Assembly (NCBI GenBank): GCA_021646415.1
Contig: SOEU01000002.1
Coordinates: forward strand, 124,001 to 188,000
Length of the DNA: 64,000 nucleotides
Direction of reading: 5' to 3'
From: Candidatus Brocadia sp.
Lineage (GTDB): Bacteria; Planctomycetota; Brocadiia; Brocadiales; Brocadiaceae
In this document: piece by piece, positions 43,600 to 53,489 of the stretch
Position numbering within the stretch: position 1 is the stretch's first letter
How the letters are laid out: every line of letters starts with the position of its first letter
The notes under the pieces: model-generated
Seen by the model: the letters and a program-made list of their open reading frames with translations, nothing else
Told to the model about the DNA's origin: nothing
The model's database searches: none
Translations under genes and position numbers: made by a program

Positions 43600-44459
43600 A
43601 AACCGTTTCTCGTAAGATCGCGATACCTTTTTAACAAGTCAAGAGTGATGCTTCCGGGCTTGCCCGTACCGATTACTCGCCCATCAATTTTCACAACAGG
43701 AATAATTTCCGCGGCTGTCCCGGTTAGAAAACATTCATCGGCAATGTATAAATCATATCGAGTCATTAATTCTTCCCGGACCTGAATTCCCATCTTGGTA
43801 GCCAATTCCATTACGACGTTTCTGGTAATGCCTATTAATATTCCTGCACTCGCCGGAGGAGTCAAAAGGATATCATCTTTACAAATAAAGATATTATCAC
43901 CAGCGCATTCCGCTACATAACCATCTTTATTGAGCATTAATGCTTCCCCAGCACCGGCTTGTATTGATTCAATCTTTGCCAGGATATTATTCAGGTAATT
44001 GAGAGATTTGATCTTGGGATCAAGGGCAGAAAAATGGTTCCTGATCGTGGAAACGGTTACGATATCGAGTCCCTTTTCATAAAGTGCTTTTGAATAAAGC
44101 TCAATCGTATCCGTAATAATGATCACCTGTGGTATAGAACACTTGTTAGGGTCCAATCCGAGTTTTCCTACTCCCCTGGTAACCACAAGCCGGATGTACG
44201 AATCTGTCTGATTGTTGGCTTCCATTGTTTTTTTAATAGCATCTGCCATTTCAGTCTTTGTCATGGGTATCTTGAGAGCAATGGCCGTCGCAGAGGTGTA
44301 AAGTCTATCCAGGTGTTGATCCAGCGTAAATATCTTTCCATTATAGGCGCGTATCCCTTCAAACACACCGTCTCCATAAAGCAACCCATGGTCAAAAACC
44401 GATATTTTGGCTTCTTCTTGAGGAAGTATCTGGCCATTTATATAAATCTTCAATCCCAT
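43596..44459 (-). CDS. ilvE: branched-chain amino acid aminotransferase
   Basis: IlvE performs the last step of Val, Leu and Ile synthesis and the first of their breakdown. The 287-residue fold-type IV PLP enzyme shows VFDHGLLYGDGVFEGIRAYN, RLVVTRGVGKLGLDP, the PLP Lys in KIKSLNYLNNILAK, EALMLNKDGYVAECAGDNIF and TGTAAEIIPV. Length and motifs are normal. lolD lies upstream by 30 nt on the same strand. Close relatives make D-amino acids, but the motif set favours IlvE. Confidence 0.92.
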   Translation of the reverse strand: MGLKIYINGQILPQEEAKISVFDHGLLYGDGVFEGIRAYNGKIFTLDQHLDRLYTSATAIALKIPMTKTEMADAIKKTMEANNQTDSYIRLVVTRGVGKLGLDPNKCSIPQVIIITDTIELYSKALYEKGLDIVTVSTIRNHFSALDPKIKSLNYLNNILAKIESIQAGAGEALMLNKDGYVAECAGDNIFICKDDILLTPPASAGILIGITRNVVMELATKMGIQVREELMTRYDLYIADECFLTGTAAEIIPVVKIDGRVIGTGKPGSITLDLLKRYRDLTRNGF

Positions 44460-44489
44460 TGCTGTAATTTTTACTCCTTTCTCTTCCTT

Positions 44490-45191
44490 CTATTCCAGAA
44501 TGCATCCGTCAACAATTCTTACAACCCGTACGGCATGTTTGGCTATTTCTTCATCGTGCGTAACGATCACGACTGTTTGATTCAATGTCTTATTTAGATC
44601 CCATATTAATTCTCGGATCTCATGGCCTGTCTTTGTATCAAGGTTACCCGTTGGCTCATCGCATAACAATAATTCGGGGTTATTAATCAGTGCCCGTATG
44701 ATAGCAACCCGTTGTCTTTCACCACCAGAGAGCTGCGAAGGTTTATGCGTCAAGCGATTGCCCAGACCAACCCTTTCTAACAAGAAAGTTGCCCGATCTT
44801 TGTAGTTTTTATTTATTGCCCTCCATTTTGAGAACCCACTTCCAATTAAACCAGGCAGCAAAACATTTTCCAAGGCAGTAAAATCAGGCAGGAGATGGTA
44901 AAACTGGAAAACAAAACCGAAAACACGGTTACGCATGTCTGCCTGTTTCTTCGCACTTAACTGAGTCAGATTTATTCCTTTATATATTACAGAACCAGAG
45001 GTTGGCGTATCCAAAATCCCCAGGATATGCAACAACGTACTTTTCCCTGCACCAGAGGCACCCACAATCGCTACAATCTCACCCTTTTCAATGGATAAGT
45101 TAATACCTTGCAAGACAGGCACTGTGCGCTCACCATTCGTGTATTCTTTAACTAAATTTGTAGCCTGTAATAGTCTAGAGCTGTTTATCAT
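44490..45191 (-). CDS. lolD: LolD-type lipoprotein-release ABC ATPase
   Basis: LolD powers release of lipoproteins from the inner membrane for the outer membrane. The 233-residue ATPase has Walker A GASGAGKS, the MacB/LolD-type VFQFYHLLPDFTALENVLLP Q-loop, the signature LSGGERQR and LLLCDEPTGNLD. LolC/E-type permeases are not adjacent, so MacB-like or FtsE-like roles cannot be ruled out. The combination with lspA and lnt in this window favours lipoprotein sorting. Confidence 0.82.
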   Translation of the reverse strand: MINSSRLLQATNLVKEYTNGERTVPVLQGINLSIEKGEIVAIVGASGAGKSTLLHILGILDTPTSGSVIYKGINLTQLSAKKQADMRNRVFGFVFQFYHLLPDFTALENVLLPGLIGSGFSKWRAINKNYKDRATFLLERVGLGNRLTHKPSQLSGGERQRVAIIRALINNPELLLCDEPTGNLDTKTGHEIRELIWDLNKTLNQTVVIVTHDEEIAKHAVRVVRIVDGCILE

Positions 45192-45295
45192 GACCTAAAA
45201 CACTCATGATGTACAATGAACACTTGTTGTAAAAATTGCAGACTGAAACTATATCATACCTGTAAGTATTAGTCAATTATTTATTTAACGCTGTA

Positions 45296-45901
45296 CTACG
45301 CCGATAAATCAATGCCCCGGTTGGCCAACGTGTCAGCAATGACATTTTCCTCCCTGCGTACATGTTGAATCTTCCATGTGGGTATTTTACATAGGAGTTT
45401 CATAAGTTCACTATAAAGGGGCAGGATATTGGGGCTCTTTACGCGGTATTCACCGTTCAGTTGTCGAACCAGGAGTTCGCTGTCAGTCCTAAAGATGACT
45501 TTTTTAGCATTATAGGCAATTGCCTTTTGGGCTGCAAATATCATCGCCCGATATTCAGCAACATTATTTGTAGATTCTCCGATAAATCTGCATACATCCT
45601 CAACAAGACGATAATCCTTATCGAATATGGCTACACCAATACCCGCCTTACCCGGATTTCCTCTTGATGCTCCATCGGTATGGATGATAAGTTCGCGAAA
45701 ACCTTCCTGTCTGTATTGAGTCATATCATGGTGTGGCAGGTAAATATCGACCCGTTTCTTCCCTTTCTTCGTTTCTAAGATTTCTTGAAAAAATGCATTG
45801 ATCGTTTCCTCGGTAGCTAAGGGATTTTCCTTTTTTAATCTTTCTACATCGAGATATTTCAATATTAATGCCACTAATTCCTGCGAAGATATATTTCCCA
45901 T
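45296..45901 (-). CDS. ribonuclease HI-family protein
   Basis: RNase HI degrades the RNA strand of RNA:DNA hybrids. The 201-residue product has an N-terminal helical region of about 65 residues not found in the E. coli enzyme, then the RNase H fold with D76 (IHTDGASRGNPG), E116 (NVAEYRA), D140 (FRTDSELLVRQL) and D190 (NVIADTLAN). The NPGKAGIGV segment is typical of the RNase HI/reverse-transcriptase-like group in this type of genome. Activity is likely as all four acids are kept. Confidence 0.92.
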   Translation of the reverse strand: MGNISSQELVALILKYLDVERLKKENPLATEETINAFFQEILETKKGKKRVDIYLPHHDMTQYRQEGFRELIIHTDGASRGNPGKAGIGVAIFDKDYRLVEDVCRFIGESTNNVAEYRAMIFAAQKAIAYNAKKVIFRTDSELLVRQLNGEYRVKSPNILPLYSELMKLLCKIPTWKIQHVRREENVIADTLANRGIDLSA

Positions 45902-46252
45902 ACAAAACGACTCCTTAACGAAATATTTAAAACTTATGACACATTCTAAAAATCAATTCTATGAATAGCAAATATTTTAAACTATTTATCCCTCATTCAC
46001 AGATAATTGGTTTTTTCTTGAAACGGTGCACATTTCAACGTAACATAAATAACAAATACCTTATTATTGTCGGTAACAGTTCAGTACGCCGCAGAGAACG
46101 CAGAGGTAAAATATGAATTCCCGTTTCAGGGATGACAGGAAACTGTTTGACAACAACCATTGTAAAGAGACAGCCCTACCTAACTTGCCACACTTTGCTT
46201 TTCTGCACTCTTATGAGCTAAAGGCTCAGCAAGTTTATAGAACAAATTCTCT
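45902..46252. other. divergent spacer upstream of the V-ATPase membrane genes
   Basis: A 351-nt gap between divergently read RNase HI and the G/H subunit gene. It contains a GCCGCAGAGAACGCAGAGGT tract (from about 46090), of a kind seen as dispersed repeat in such genomes, and a TTGACA near 46150 without a matching -10. The V-ATPase promoter is presumably here. No gene is seen. Confidence 0.5.
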
Positions 46253-46567
46253 ATGAGCAACCATCTTATCGCAGAAGTACTGGAAATCGAGTCAGAAGCT
46301 GACACTATTGTGAGGAATGCCAAACAAAAAGCAGAGAAGATTATTGCCGGTATTCACCATGAGATTGGATGTATGAAAGCAATCATTGAGAATGAATACC
46401 GTCAAAAGCTTGAAACATTAAAATCAAAGACCCTCGATTTGCAAAAATCAGAAGAAGAACGTCTGAGAAATGAATTTAAATTGTTAAAAAAAAACCTCCT
46501 CCATAGAAATAATCAAATCGTGCAAGATGCTGTTAATTGGGTAGTAAAAAACATTTACGAGAGCTAG
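46253..46567 (+). CDS. V-type ATPase subunit G/H (peripheral stalk)
   Basis: A 104-residue, nearly all-helical protein whose first half (EVLEIESEADTIVRNAKQKA) is typical of subunit G/H of bacterial/archaeal V-type ATPases, which pairs with subunit E to form the peripheral stalk. It is the first gene of the plus-strand half, 1 nt before ntpI. Naming differs between systems (ntpF or ntpH, atpH), so no symbol is given. Confidence 0.85.
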   Translation: MSNHLIAEVLEIESEADTIVRNAKQKAEKIIAGIHHEIGCMKAIIENEYRQKLETLKSKTLDLQKSEEERLRNEFKLLKKNLLHRNNQIVQDAVNWVVKNIYES

Positions 46568-46568
46568 T

Positions 46569-48590
46569 ATGGCTATTCAGAAGGTCGATAAAGTGACCAT
46601 TCTACTCCCAGAAAAGGTTTCGCAGCGGTTTCTCAGCCAACTCTATTATTTGAATATCGTTCATATTACAGACACTTTTACGCAACTCGACAATTCGGCA
46701 ATTCCATCCTTTCAGAGATTTCCTACCACTTCTAATGATATTGAGAAGAATATTTACAGACTTAATACCATCTTTTCCATTCTTAAAACATTCGTCCAGA
46801 AAAAGAAAAGCTTTGTTGAGGGTCTCTTTCCATTTCCATTGCAAATTACCCGCAAAGAATTAGATCAAACACTTTCTCGTATAGATATCGAATCCCTCTT
46901 TGTGGAATGTCAAAGTCAATATGAAAAATACGTAAGCCTTCAAAAAAGGCAAAAACAACTAAAGGTAGAATTGGACAAACTTACAGATTTTTTACCCTTG
47001 TCAATTGAATTTACTCAACTCAGAAGCATTAAGCATGTCTCCTTCTTTTACTGCCAGGTATCTGAGTCTCGATGGAATCGGTTTTTACAAAATGAATCAA
47101 CCAATGAGTTTTTCACATGGCAGATTGTTTCAAAGGCTAAAGAAAAACTGAAAATCCTCCTCGCGTACTTAAATAAGGATAAGGATGACGCACTCAGAAT
47201 TCTTGAAAAATTCGGTTTTAAGGAGATACCTTTCCCGGCCCTATCGGGTAACGTAAAAGACCGTAGAGATGAATTAGCGCTGGAAATGTCTCATATGATT
47301 CAAGAGCAAGAGCGGATTCGTCGTCGTATCCTTGAACTATCCGGGGAATGGCGTTTTCTGGAGATACTCCTTGGATACTGGGAAAACGAAAGAAATAAGA
47401 TTCTTACACAGCATCGGTGTATCATATCCAAAAGGGTCTTTGTGTTAATTGGATATGTCAAAAAAACAGACAAACGCAAACTCGATACATTACTCCACGG
47501 CAAATTTCCGCAGGCATCGGTTGTTTATGAAGAACCTTCACCGGCTGACAGAGTACCCGTTTCCATTGCGCTGAATGAATTCTTCAAACCTGCCCAATTA
47601 TTAATAAACATGTTTGGATTACCCAATTATTTTACGTTCGATCCAACGCCCTTTGTGATGATATCCTTTCTCATTTTCTTTGGACTCTGTTTTGGGGATG
47701 TGTTTTATGGGGTGTTTTTAACGGCTTTTTCCGCATGGTTGGCCAGGAAATATAAATCATCTGAAACATTTTCCAACTTCTTGAAACTCTTCCTTTATGC
47801 TGGTATTAGCACGATGATTTTTGGTGCCGTTACCGGCGGATGGGCTGGAGATCTCTATAATCCGATGTATTTAGGCAAGAACAATCTTTTATTAAAAATA
47901 AAAGAAAGGCTGACGCTATTGGACCCTCTCTCAAAACCTGTTATGGCGCTCTTGTTTGTCATAGCACTGGGTGTATTGAACCAATTTTACGGCATCACGC
48001 TCAGGATGTATGGAGAATTGAGAAGAAAGAATATTCTGAATGCAATCTGTGACGGATTATTATGGCTTATTATGCTGCCAGGATTTTTGATCCTGATATC
48101 AACCATTTTTCTAAAAATACCCGGTAACATCATCACTATTGGGAAATATATGACCATCATTGGTGCGGTTGGATTGATCTCAACGCAGGGACGTAACGAA
48201 AAGAGTTTGATTGGTAAAATTTTCACAGGGATTGTTAGTTTATACGGCATTGTAGGTACCTATGGGTGTACGGGTTTTATTGGGGATATCCTTTCTTATA
48301 CGCGCATTCTGGCCCTTAGTTTTACAACAACGATTGTTGGTATGGCATTTAACATCGTAGCGACTTTGTTCAAAACAGGGACTTTTATCGGTGCCGTATT
48401 TTTTGTAATCACCCTGATTTTGGGACATATGTTTAACTTTGTCATGAGTATTCTCGGTGCCTTTATTCATCCTGCACGGTTAATCTTTCTTGAATTTTTT
48501 GGACGATTTTATGAAGGAGGTGCCCCAAAATTTCAACCTTACGGTTTGGGTAACCAACGGATACATATTACAGAAAACGATTCGGAATGA
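46569..48590 (+). CDS. ntpI: V-type ATPase subunit I (membrane stator, a-subunit)
   Basis: Subunit I forms the ion half-channels and anchors the peripheral stalk. The 673-residue protein has a long cytoplasmic N-terminal part with coiled coils (about 1-350) and a C-terminal part with seven to eight helices. The conserved Arg of the ion path is in GDILSYTRILALSF. FTFDPTPFVMISFLIFFGLCFGDV marks the first helices. It lies between G/H and K as in the standard operon. Confidence 0.95.
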   Translation: MAIQKVDKVTILLPEKVSQRFLSQLYYLNIVHITDTFTQLDNSAIPSFQRFPTTSNDIEKNIYRLNTIFSILKTFVQKKKSFVEGLFPFPLQITRKELDQTLSRIDIESLFVECQSQYEKYVSLQKRQKQLKVELDKLTDFLPLSIEFTQLRSIKHVSFFYCQVSESRWNRFLQNESTNEFFTWQIVSKAKEKLKILLAYLNKDKDDALRILEKFGFKEIPFPALSGNVKDRRDELALEMSHMIQEQERIRRRILELSGEWRFLEILLGYWENERNKILTQHRCIISKRVFVLIGYVKKTDKRKLDTLLHGKFPQASVVYEEPSPADRVPVSIALNEFFKPAQLLINMFGLPNYFTFDPTPFVMISFLIFFGLCFGDVFYGVFLTAFSAWLARKYKSSETFSNFLKLFLYAGISTMIFGAVTGGWAGDLYNPMYLGKNNLLLKIKERLTLLDPLSKPVMALLFVIALGVLNQFYGITLRMYGELRRKNILNAICDGLLWLIMLPGFLILISTIFLKIPGNIITIGKYMTIIGAVGLISTQGRNEKSLIGKIFTGIVSLYGIVGTYGCTGFIGDILSYTRILALSFTTTIVGMAFNIVATLFKTGTFIGAVFFVITLILGHMFNFVMSILGAFIHPARLIFLEFFGRFYEGGAPKFQPYGLGNQRIHITENDSE

Positions 48591-48599
48591 ATATCATAG

Positions 48600-49136
<537 letters not shown>

Positions 49137-49217
49137 GTTATGTTTAGTTTTTCATATTGATATATGATTGCACGTTGGGGCGAGGTGGCTTTCCCCTACA
49201 ATTACAAAGTTTTATTT

Positions 49218-49814
49218 ATGACCATCGAACGAATCAGGAATTATATCATAAAGAATGCACAAAAAGAGGCCGAACAAATTATCAAAACGGCTGAAGAACA
49301 ATTTTGCGCCCAGGTTGAAACAACCAAACTCTCCCTGGAAAAACAATACCAGAAGATGTTGCGCGTCGAAGAGGAACGTCTCAATAAGGATATCAAAGGA
49401 ACCTTCGTCTCATTAAAAAGGGCTTATAAAATGAAATTGCTGGAAGTTAAGAATAGTGTGATTGACGATATTCTGGCGCGTGCAATAGAATGCATACAAT
49501 TACTTCCTGATGAAGATTATTTTACATTGATAGGGAAATGGATGGCAAACATACCCGACCAACTGGAAGGAAAGTTGTTCGTTAACGCAAGGGATTTAAA
49601 ACGAATAACCGCTACCTTTATCGACAACGTTAATAAAAATAGAAAGGCAAGAATTAATCTGAATACAACTGCTATTGATATAAAAGGCGGTTTTGTCTTA
49701 AAGACTAGCTATTATGAAATTGATTATACCTTAGATACCCTTGCCAAAAATCTCCGAACCACGCTGGCACCCAAGTTGATCGACATGCTGAGGTTGTCCA
49801 ATGATGAATTGTAA
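49218..49814 (+). CDS. ntpE: V-type ATPase subunit E (peripheral stalk)
   Basis: Subunit E pairs with G/H in the stator stalk. From ATG 49218 (198 residues, MTIERIRNYIIKNAQKEAEQ) the N-terminal half is a long Glu/Lys/Gln-rich helix and the C-terminal half a compact alpha/beta domain, as in the family. An earlier ATG at 49164 would add 18 residues that look non-coding. Position between K and C is standard. Confidence 0.9.
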   Translation: MTIERIRNYIIKNAQKEAEQIIKTAEEQFCAQVETTKLSLEKQYQKMLRVEEERLNKDIKGTFVSLKRAYKMKLLEVKNSVIDDILARAIECIQLLPDEDYFTLIGKWMANIPDQLEGKLFVNARDLKRITATFIDNVNKNRKARINLNTTAIDIKGGFVLKTSYYEIDYTLDTLAKNLRTTLAPKLIDMLRLSNDEL

Positions 49815-49859
49815 ATGGAAGATTTTGATTAGGACACCGATTTCTGCAGTTAATATGTT

Positions 49860-49880
49860 GACTTTGTCTTAAGCGCTCAG
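49860..49880. repeat. partial copy of the GACTTTGTC...GCGCTCAG dispersed repeat
   Basis: GACTTTGTC-TTAAGCGCTCAG matches the reverse complement of the elements at 8450-8474 (lnt) and 23502-23527 (ntpB end), with a short difference in the middle. It lies between ntpE and ntpC. Confidence 0.55.
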
Positions 49881-49987
49881 CAAAAAGATAATGATTTTAT
49901 CTTTTAAAAATCCCGATGATCAGTATACATCTGCGTCAGAAACTGTCAGGAGTTGAAATTCTTATACCATCGAGCTAAACGAACTAT

Positions 49988-51049
49988 ATGGCAAGTAATG
50001 CACATCATCATGGATGGTGTTATCTATCCGGACGGGTCAATATCCTGGAGTGCTATTTACTCAGTATGAACTTCTTTGAGAAATTACTATCCATCAATAA
50101 TTTAAATGATGTATTGACAAACTTAAGTAACACTCCTTTAAAGGCCTACTTCACGGATGCGAAGCATTTGAACGAATTCGAAACGCTGCTTGATAATTAT
50201 TACCATGATAAGTTATATGAAATACGGTCTTTGTCACCCCACAGTGCCGTGTGCGACTTTTTCTTGATAAGAAACGACATCCTCAATTTGAAGAAATTTA
50301 TAAAATTCAAAACCTTACGTATAAGCGTGAATAAATTTCTTAGAGGGATCATTAGCAAGGATACATGGGACGATGAATGGCATGGGAAAGCAACTTCTTT
50401 GCCGAAAGTATTTAAGGAAGCAATCTCTTTTTTTAAGAAAATTACAATGCAATATAGCCAAAACCGAATTCCCTCTTACCCATTTACACAATTGCCTTTT
50501 ATAATTGATTTGGTATGCGACGGCACTTATTTGAGATATATTAAAAATTTTTCCAGCGAAATAAATATTGAGATTGTCAAGCGATACCTGATGATATACC
50601 AATTCGTGAAGGGTCTTGAGGTGATACGGCGTGCAATGGCTTTAGGGCTTGATATGAAACTCTTGGAACAGTACTTTTTAGAAGGATTTGATAAAGAACA
50701 TGTGTTTTACAAACTAATTAAAAGCACTGCATGGATATCAGAAAAGACAGTGCATGAAGCCTTTGTGGGGGCGTGTTGCAATACGCCTCTACTAGACCAA
50801 TATTTTATACAAATGCTTTCATTAAATTTATTTCCAAATATTTCCTTTCAATACGAAATAGTAACTGACAATTATTTATTAGATATTATACGTCCTGTAA
50901 AGTATATACCATTTGGACCGGAAAGGGTGTTTGGGTACCTGTGCGGTCTTACAGTTGAGGTATGCAACTTGAAATTAGTGTTGGGTGGAAAGGTACATGG
51001 GATAGAAAATAAATTTCTCAGAGAACGATTGAAAAAAACATATGTCTAA
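49988..51049 (+). CDS. ntpC: V-type ATPase subunit C/d (central stalk to ring connector)
   Basis: This funnel-shaped subunit joins the D-F shaft to the K ring. The 353-residue product is highly helical. Its N-terminus (YLSGRVNILECYLLSMNFFEKL) fits the family start, and the C-terminus PFGPERVFGYLCGLTVEVCNLK resembles the conserved GPEPLIGYLLAKE-like region. Sequence is divergent, so position and size carry weight. A 173-nt gap with a repeat separates it from ntpE, and it overlaps ntpF by 8 nt. Confidence 0.88.
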   Translation: MASNAHHHGWCYLSGRVNILECYLLSMNFFEKLLSINNLNDVLTNLSNTPLKAYFTDAKHLNEFETLLDNYYHDKLYEIRSLSPHSAVCDFFLIRNDILNLKKFIKFKTLRISVNKFLRGIISKDTWDDEWHGKATSLPKVFKEAISFFKKITMQYSQNRIPSYPFTQLPFIIDLVCDGTYLRYIKNFSSEINIEIVKRYLMIYQFVKGLEVIRRAMALGLDMKLLEQYFLEGFDKEHVFYKLIKSTAWISEKTVHEAFVGACCNTPLLDQYFIQMLSLNLFPNISFQYEIVTDNYLLDIIRPVKYIPFGPERVFGYLCGLTVEVCNLKLVLGGKVHGIENKFLRERLKKTYV

Positions 51050-51359
51050 AATTGTTATCATCGGGGAAAGGGAAGATATACTGCCTTATCAAAGCATAGG
51101 GGTTGAGATCGAACCTGTGAAAACCATATCCGAAACCGTTAGTATTTTAAGAAAAACTACCCAGGATTTTTCAGTAGGCATTATTTTGATCACAGAGGAT
51201 ATGGCAGAACAGTGTCTTGAAACGATTGCCGAGTTAAGGAACAAAATGGCAAAAACAATTACCATTATTCCTACACGACAAGGAAGCAGACACATTAGCA
51301 CAGTGGAACTTAGTAAAGAGATTGGACGCGCGGTAGGGATGGATATACTGGCAAAGTAA
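51042..51359 (+). CDS. ntpF: V-type ATPase subunit F
   Basis: Subunit F sits on the central shaft with D. The 105-residue alpha/beta protein has VIIGEREDILPYQSIGVEI at the start and ILITEDMAEQC, AKTITIIP(TRQGS) later, as in NtpG/AtpF of this family. (In E. hirae this subunit is called NtpG.) It overlaps ntpC and is the last V-ATPase gene on this strand. Normally subunit A follows directly; here it lies about 24 kb away on the other strand. Confidence 0.9.
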   Translation: MSKIVIIGEREDILPYQSIGVEIEPVKTISETVSILRKTTQDFSVGIILITEDMAEQCLETIAELRNKMAKTITIIPTRQGSRHISTVELSKEIGRAVGMDILAK

Positions 51360-51583
51360 TGTTAAATGCTGCAGCAACCCAGGTAGATATAGACACCTAA
51401 AATAGAGTTAAATTCCATATCAATATAGCAAATGAGCAAAAAGTAGTAAATGAAAAGGTCAGTGAGCAAGATGCTTTCAGTGGCCATGGAGAAAATAAAA
51501 AAAGAGGTGTCTTTAGTTCAAAAAATGATCTGGTTGTTACAAATCTCCTCAATCAGAATGGACCCCAAATTTTCTTATTTTAG
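51359..51583 (+). pseudogene. interrupted short gene coupled to ntpF
   Basis: ATG 51359 overlaps the ntpF stop (TAATG). The frame reads 13 codons, meets TAA at 51398-51400, then continues for about 60 codons (NRVKFHINIANEQKVVNE, SSKNDLVVTNLLNQNGPQIF) to TAG at 51581-51583. The coding-like composition after the stop suggests a gene broken by a nonsense change; no family recognised. The rest of the gap to 51745 shows only an AAGGCCTGATTCAAT repeat tract near 51700. Confidence 0.3.
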
Positions 51584-51745
51584 AAATGAAAAAATACATA
51601 ACTATGGTTCGAGTCTCCGTGTTTTTCCTTTGCATATTTCGTTTGATTTACTATAATAAGGAAATTTTAAATTGAATTCAGCACACTAAAAGTCGTCGAA
51701 GGCCTGATTCAATAATCACGTTATAAATTGATAAGGGGATTCGAA

Positions 51746-53398
51746 ATGTTATCAACACCTCCTCCCATAAAAGAATTTCAGGTAGTTAATCGGATTTTAG
51801 AATACTTAAAGGGCGCTCCGAATGTCATTAATTCTAGAGATTGGACATTGCGCCGTAGTGCAGAACGATTTGCATCGTTTACAAAATTTGGGAATGTGGC
51901 TGTTCATTCTTCCGTCAAGAATCGCAGCGCAAAAGTAACCGTGTATGTGGGGAGCGACGCTGTTCGTCAGAAGACGCTTAATTCACAGCAAACGGAGATC
52001 ATGAATAATCTTTCCAAAACATTATGTTCTCTGGAGGAATACGTTAAACTGGCACCCATTGTACGGATAAATCGAACCATGGGAAATAATGATGAATTTT
52101 CACCGAATTGTACTATTTTTGTTTCTATCCAAAGACCCGAGATGATCCGTCTTGCCTATATGACGTGGGCGACGCTCTTTCCGGTCAAACCTGATGGGGA
52201 CCCGAAACAGTATATTCTTTATATTCCTGAATGGCAGGAGGGCGAACGACAAATTCTGGTCTTTCCTGAGATAAGTACGACCGTTGTTTTGGGGACTGAT
52301 TATTATGGTGAATCCAAAAAGGGATTCTTAAGAATGGCTATGTGGAATGCCAAACAGCGGGGGATGCTAGGTCTCCATGCGGGTTCAAAGATTTTGAAGG
52401 CAAAGGGGCCAGATGGTCGTCTGAGAAGATACGGGATGCTTGTCTTTGGGATGAGTGGTACCGGGAAAACGACACATACCTGTCATACTCATGGATTAAA
52501 CGATAAGGATGAAGGAATTGAAATACTCCAGGATGACGTGGTCTTTCTCAAAAAAGATGGTTCTGCCTATGGTTCTGAGCGTGGATTCTATTTAAAGACT
52601 GAAGGTCTCGATCCCGTAACTCAACCGATCATCTACAAGGCAGCAACATCCCGCAATGCCGTTTTTGAAAACGTGATGATCGATTATGAAGGGAATATCT
52701 ATTTTGAAGACGATACTTTGACCAGTAACGGACGGGGAATTATGATCCGGGAAGACCTTAGTCCGTATATTTCGAACGACATCAATCTGCCTCCTGTTGA
52801 TGCCCTGGATGGACTAATTGTTGCTTTCATTACCCGTCGCCATACCGTGGTACCCCTTGCTGCTAAACTTACCCCTGAACAGGCAGCAGCAGCCTTCATG
52901 CTGGGTGAATCCATTGAGACATCTGCCGGTGACCCAAAACGTGCAGGAGAGTCTATCAGAGAGGTGGGTACTAATCCATTCATTATAGGCGACAAGTCAT
53001 ATGAAGGGAATTGGTTCTATGATTTTGTGAAGAGGCACGAAGGCAAGGTTCAATGCTACCAGTTAAATACAGGGGGTCTAGGGGAGATCATTGAAAATCA
53101 TCCAAACGGTGTTAAGGTTTTTAAACGTAAGGTACAACGGATAGAGATCCCGGAGATGTCAGCTATTATCCGGGGTATTGTGCGGGATACTAATAAATGG
53201 GATAAAGATAAATACTGGAATCTTGAAGTGCCTACATTTGTTGATGGTATGGATTTGTCCAGATACAATGTCGAAAACTTCTATGATGTGGATAGTATTA
53301 TCAATCAGGTATCTGATCTGCGGTGTGAACGTGTTGCTTATATAGAAAAATTTAATACACTGGATAAAGTCATTATTAAGGCGGCAGAGGTAATGTGA
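51746..53398 (+). CDS. pckA: phosphoenolpyruvate carboxykinase (ATP)
   Basis: PckA converts oxaloacetate and ATP to PEP and CO2, for gluconeogenesis or, reversed, for anaplerotic fixation. The 550-residue product from ATG 51746 (AAGGGGA 7-14 nt upstream; TTG 51728 is an alternative) has the ATP-type P-loop GMSGTGKTTHT, the LQDDVVFL kinase-2-like motif, the TRNAVFE-like TSRNAVFENVM segment, and the late NFWFYDFV-like NWFYDFVKRHEGK region. Sequence corresponds to the bacterial ATP-dependent class rather than the GTP class. Confidence 0.93.
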   Translation: MLSTPPPIKEFQVVNRILEYLKGAPNVINSRDWTLRRSAERFASFTKFGNVAVHSSVKNRSAKVTVYVGSDAVRQKTLNSQQTEIMNNLSKTLCSLEEYVKLAPIVRINRTMGNNDEFSPNCTIFVSIQRPEMIRLAYMTWATLFPVKPDGDPKQYILYIPEWQEGERQILVFPEISTTVVLGTDYYGESKKGFLRMAMWNAKQRGMLGLHAGSKILKAKGPDGRLRRYGMLVFGMSGTGKTTHTCHTHGLNDKDEGIEILQDDVVFLKKDGSAYGSERGFYLKTEGLDPVTQPIIYKAATSRNAVFENVMIDYEGNIYFEDDTLTSNGRGIMIREDLSPYISNDINLPPVDALDGLIVAFITRRHTVVPLAAKLTPEQAAAAFMLGESIETSAGDPKRAGESIREVGTNPFIIGDKSYEGNWFYDFVKRHEGKVQCYQLNTGGLGEIIENHPNGVKVFKRKVQRIEIPEMSAIIRGIVRDTNKWDKDKYWNLEVPTFVDGMDLSRYNVENFYDVDSIINQVSDLRCERVAYIEKFNTLDKVIIKAAEVM

Positions 53399-53419
53399 GA
53401 AATGGTGTAAAAAAAGTAG

Positions 53420-53447
53420 TTGACATTCTTTGTTGTTTTGCTAAAAT
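53420..53447 (+). promoter_or_regulatory. sigma70-type promoter for the Rrf2 regulator
   Basis: TTGACA (53420-53425) and TAAAAT (53442-53447) with a 16-nt spacer, 42 nt upstream of ATG 53490. The regulator may act on this or the following promoter. Confidence 0.65.
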
Positions 53448-53489
53448 GCCTATAACTTCTATATACATTGTTATTATTGTGCAAGATTT

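Noticed and set aside
51450-51656. 68-codon frame between ntpF and pckA
   Set aside because: Out of phase with the more coding-like interrupted frame coupled to ntpF, no ribosome site and no recognisable sequence.
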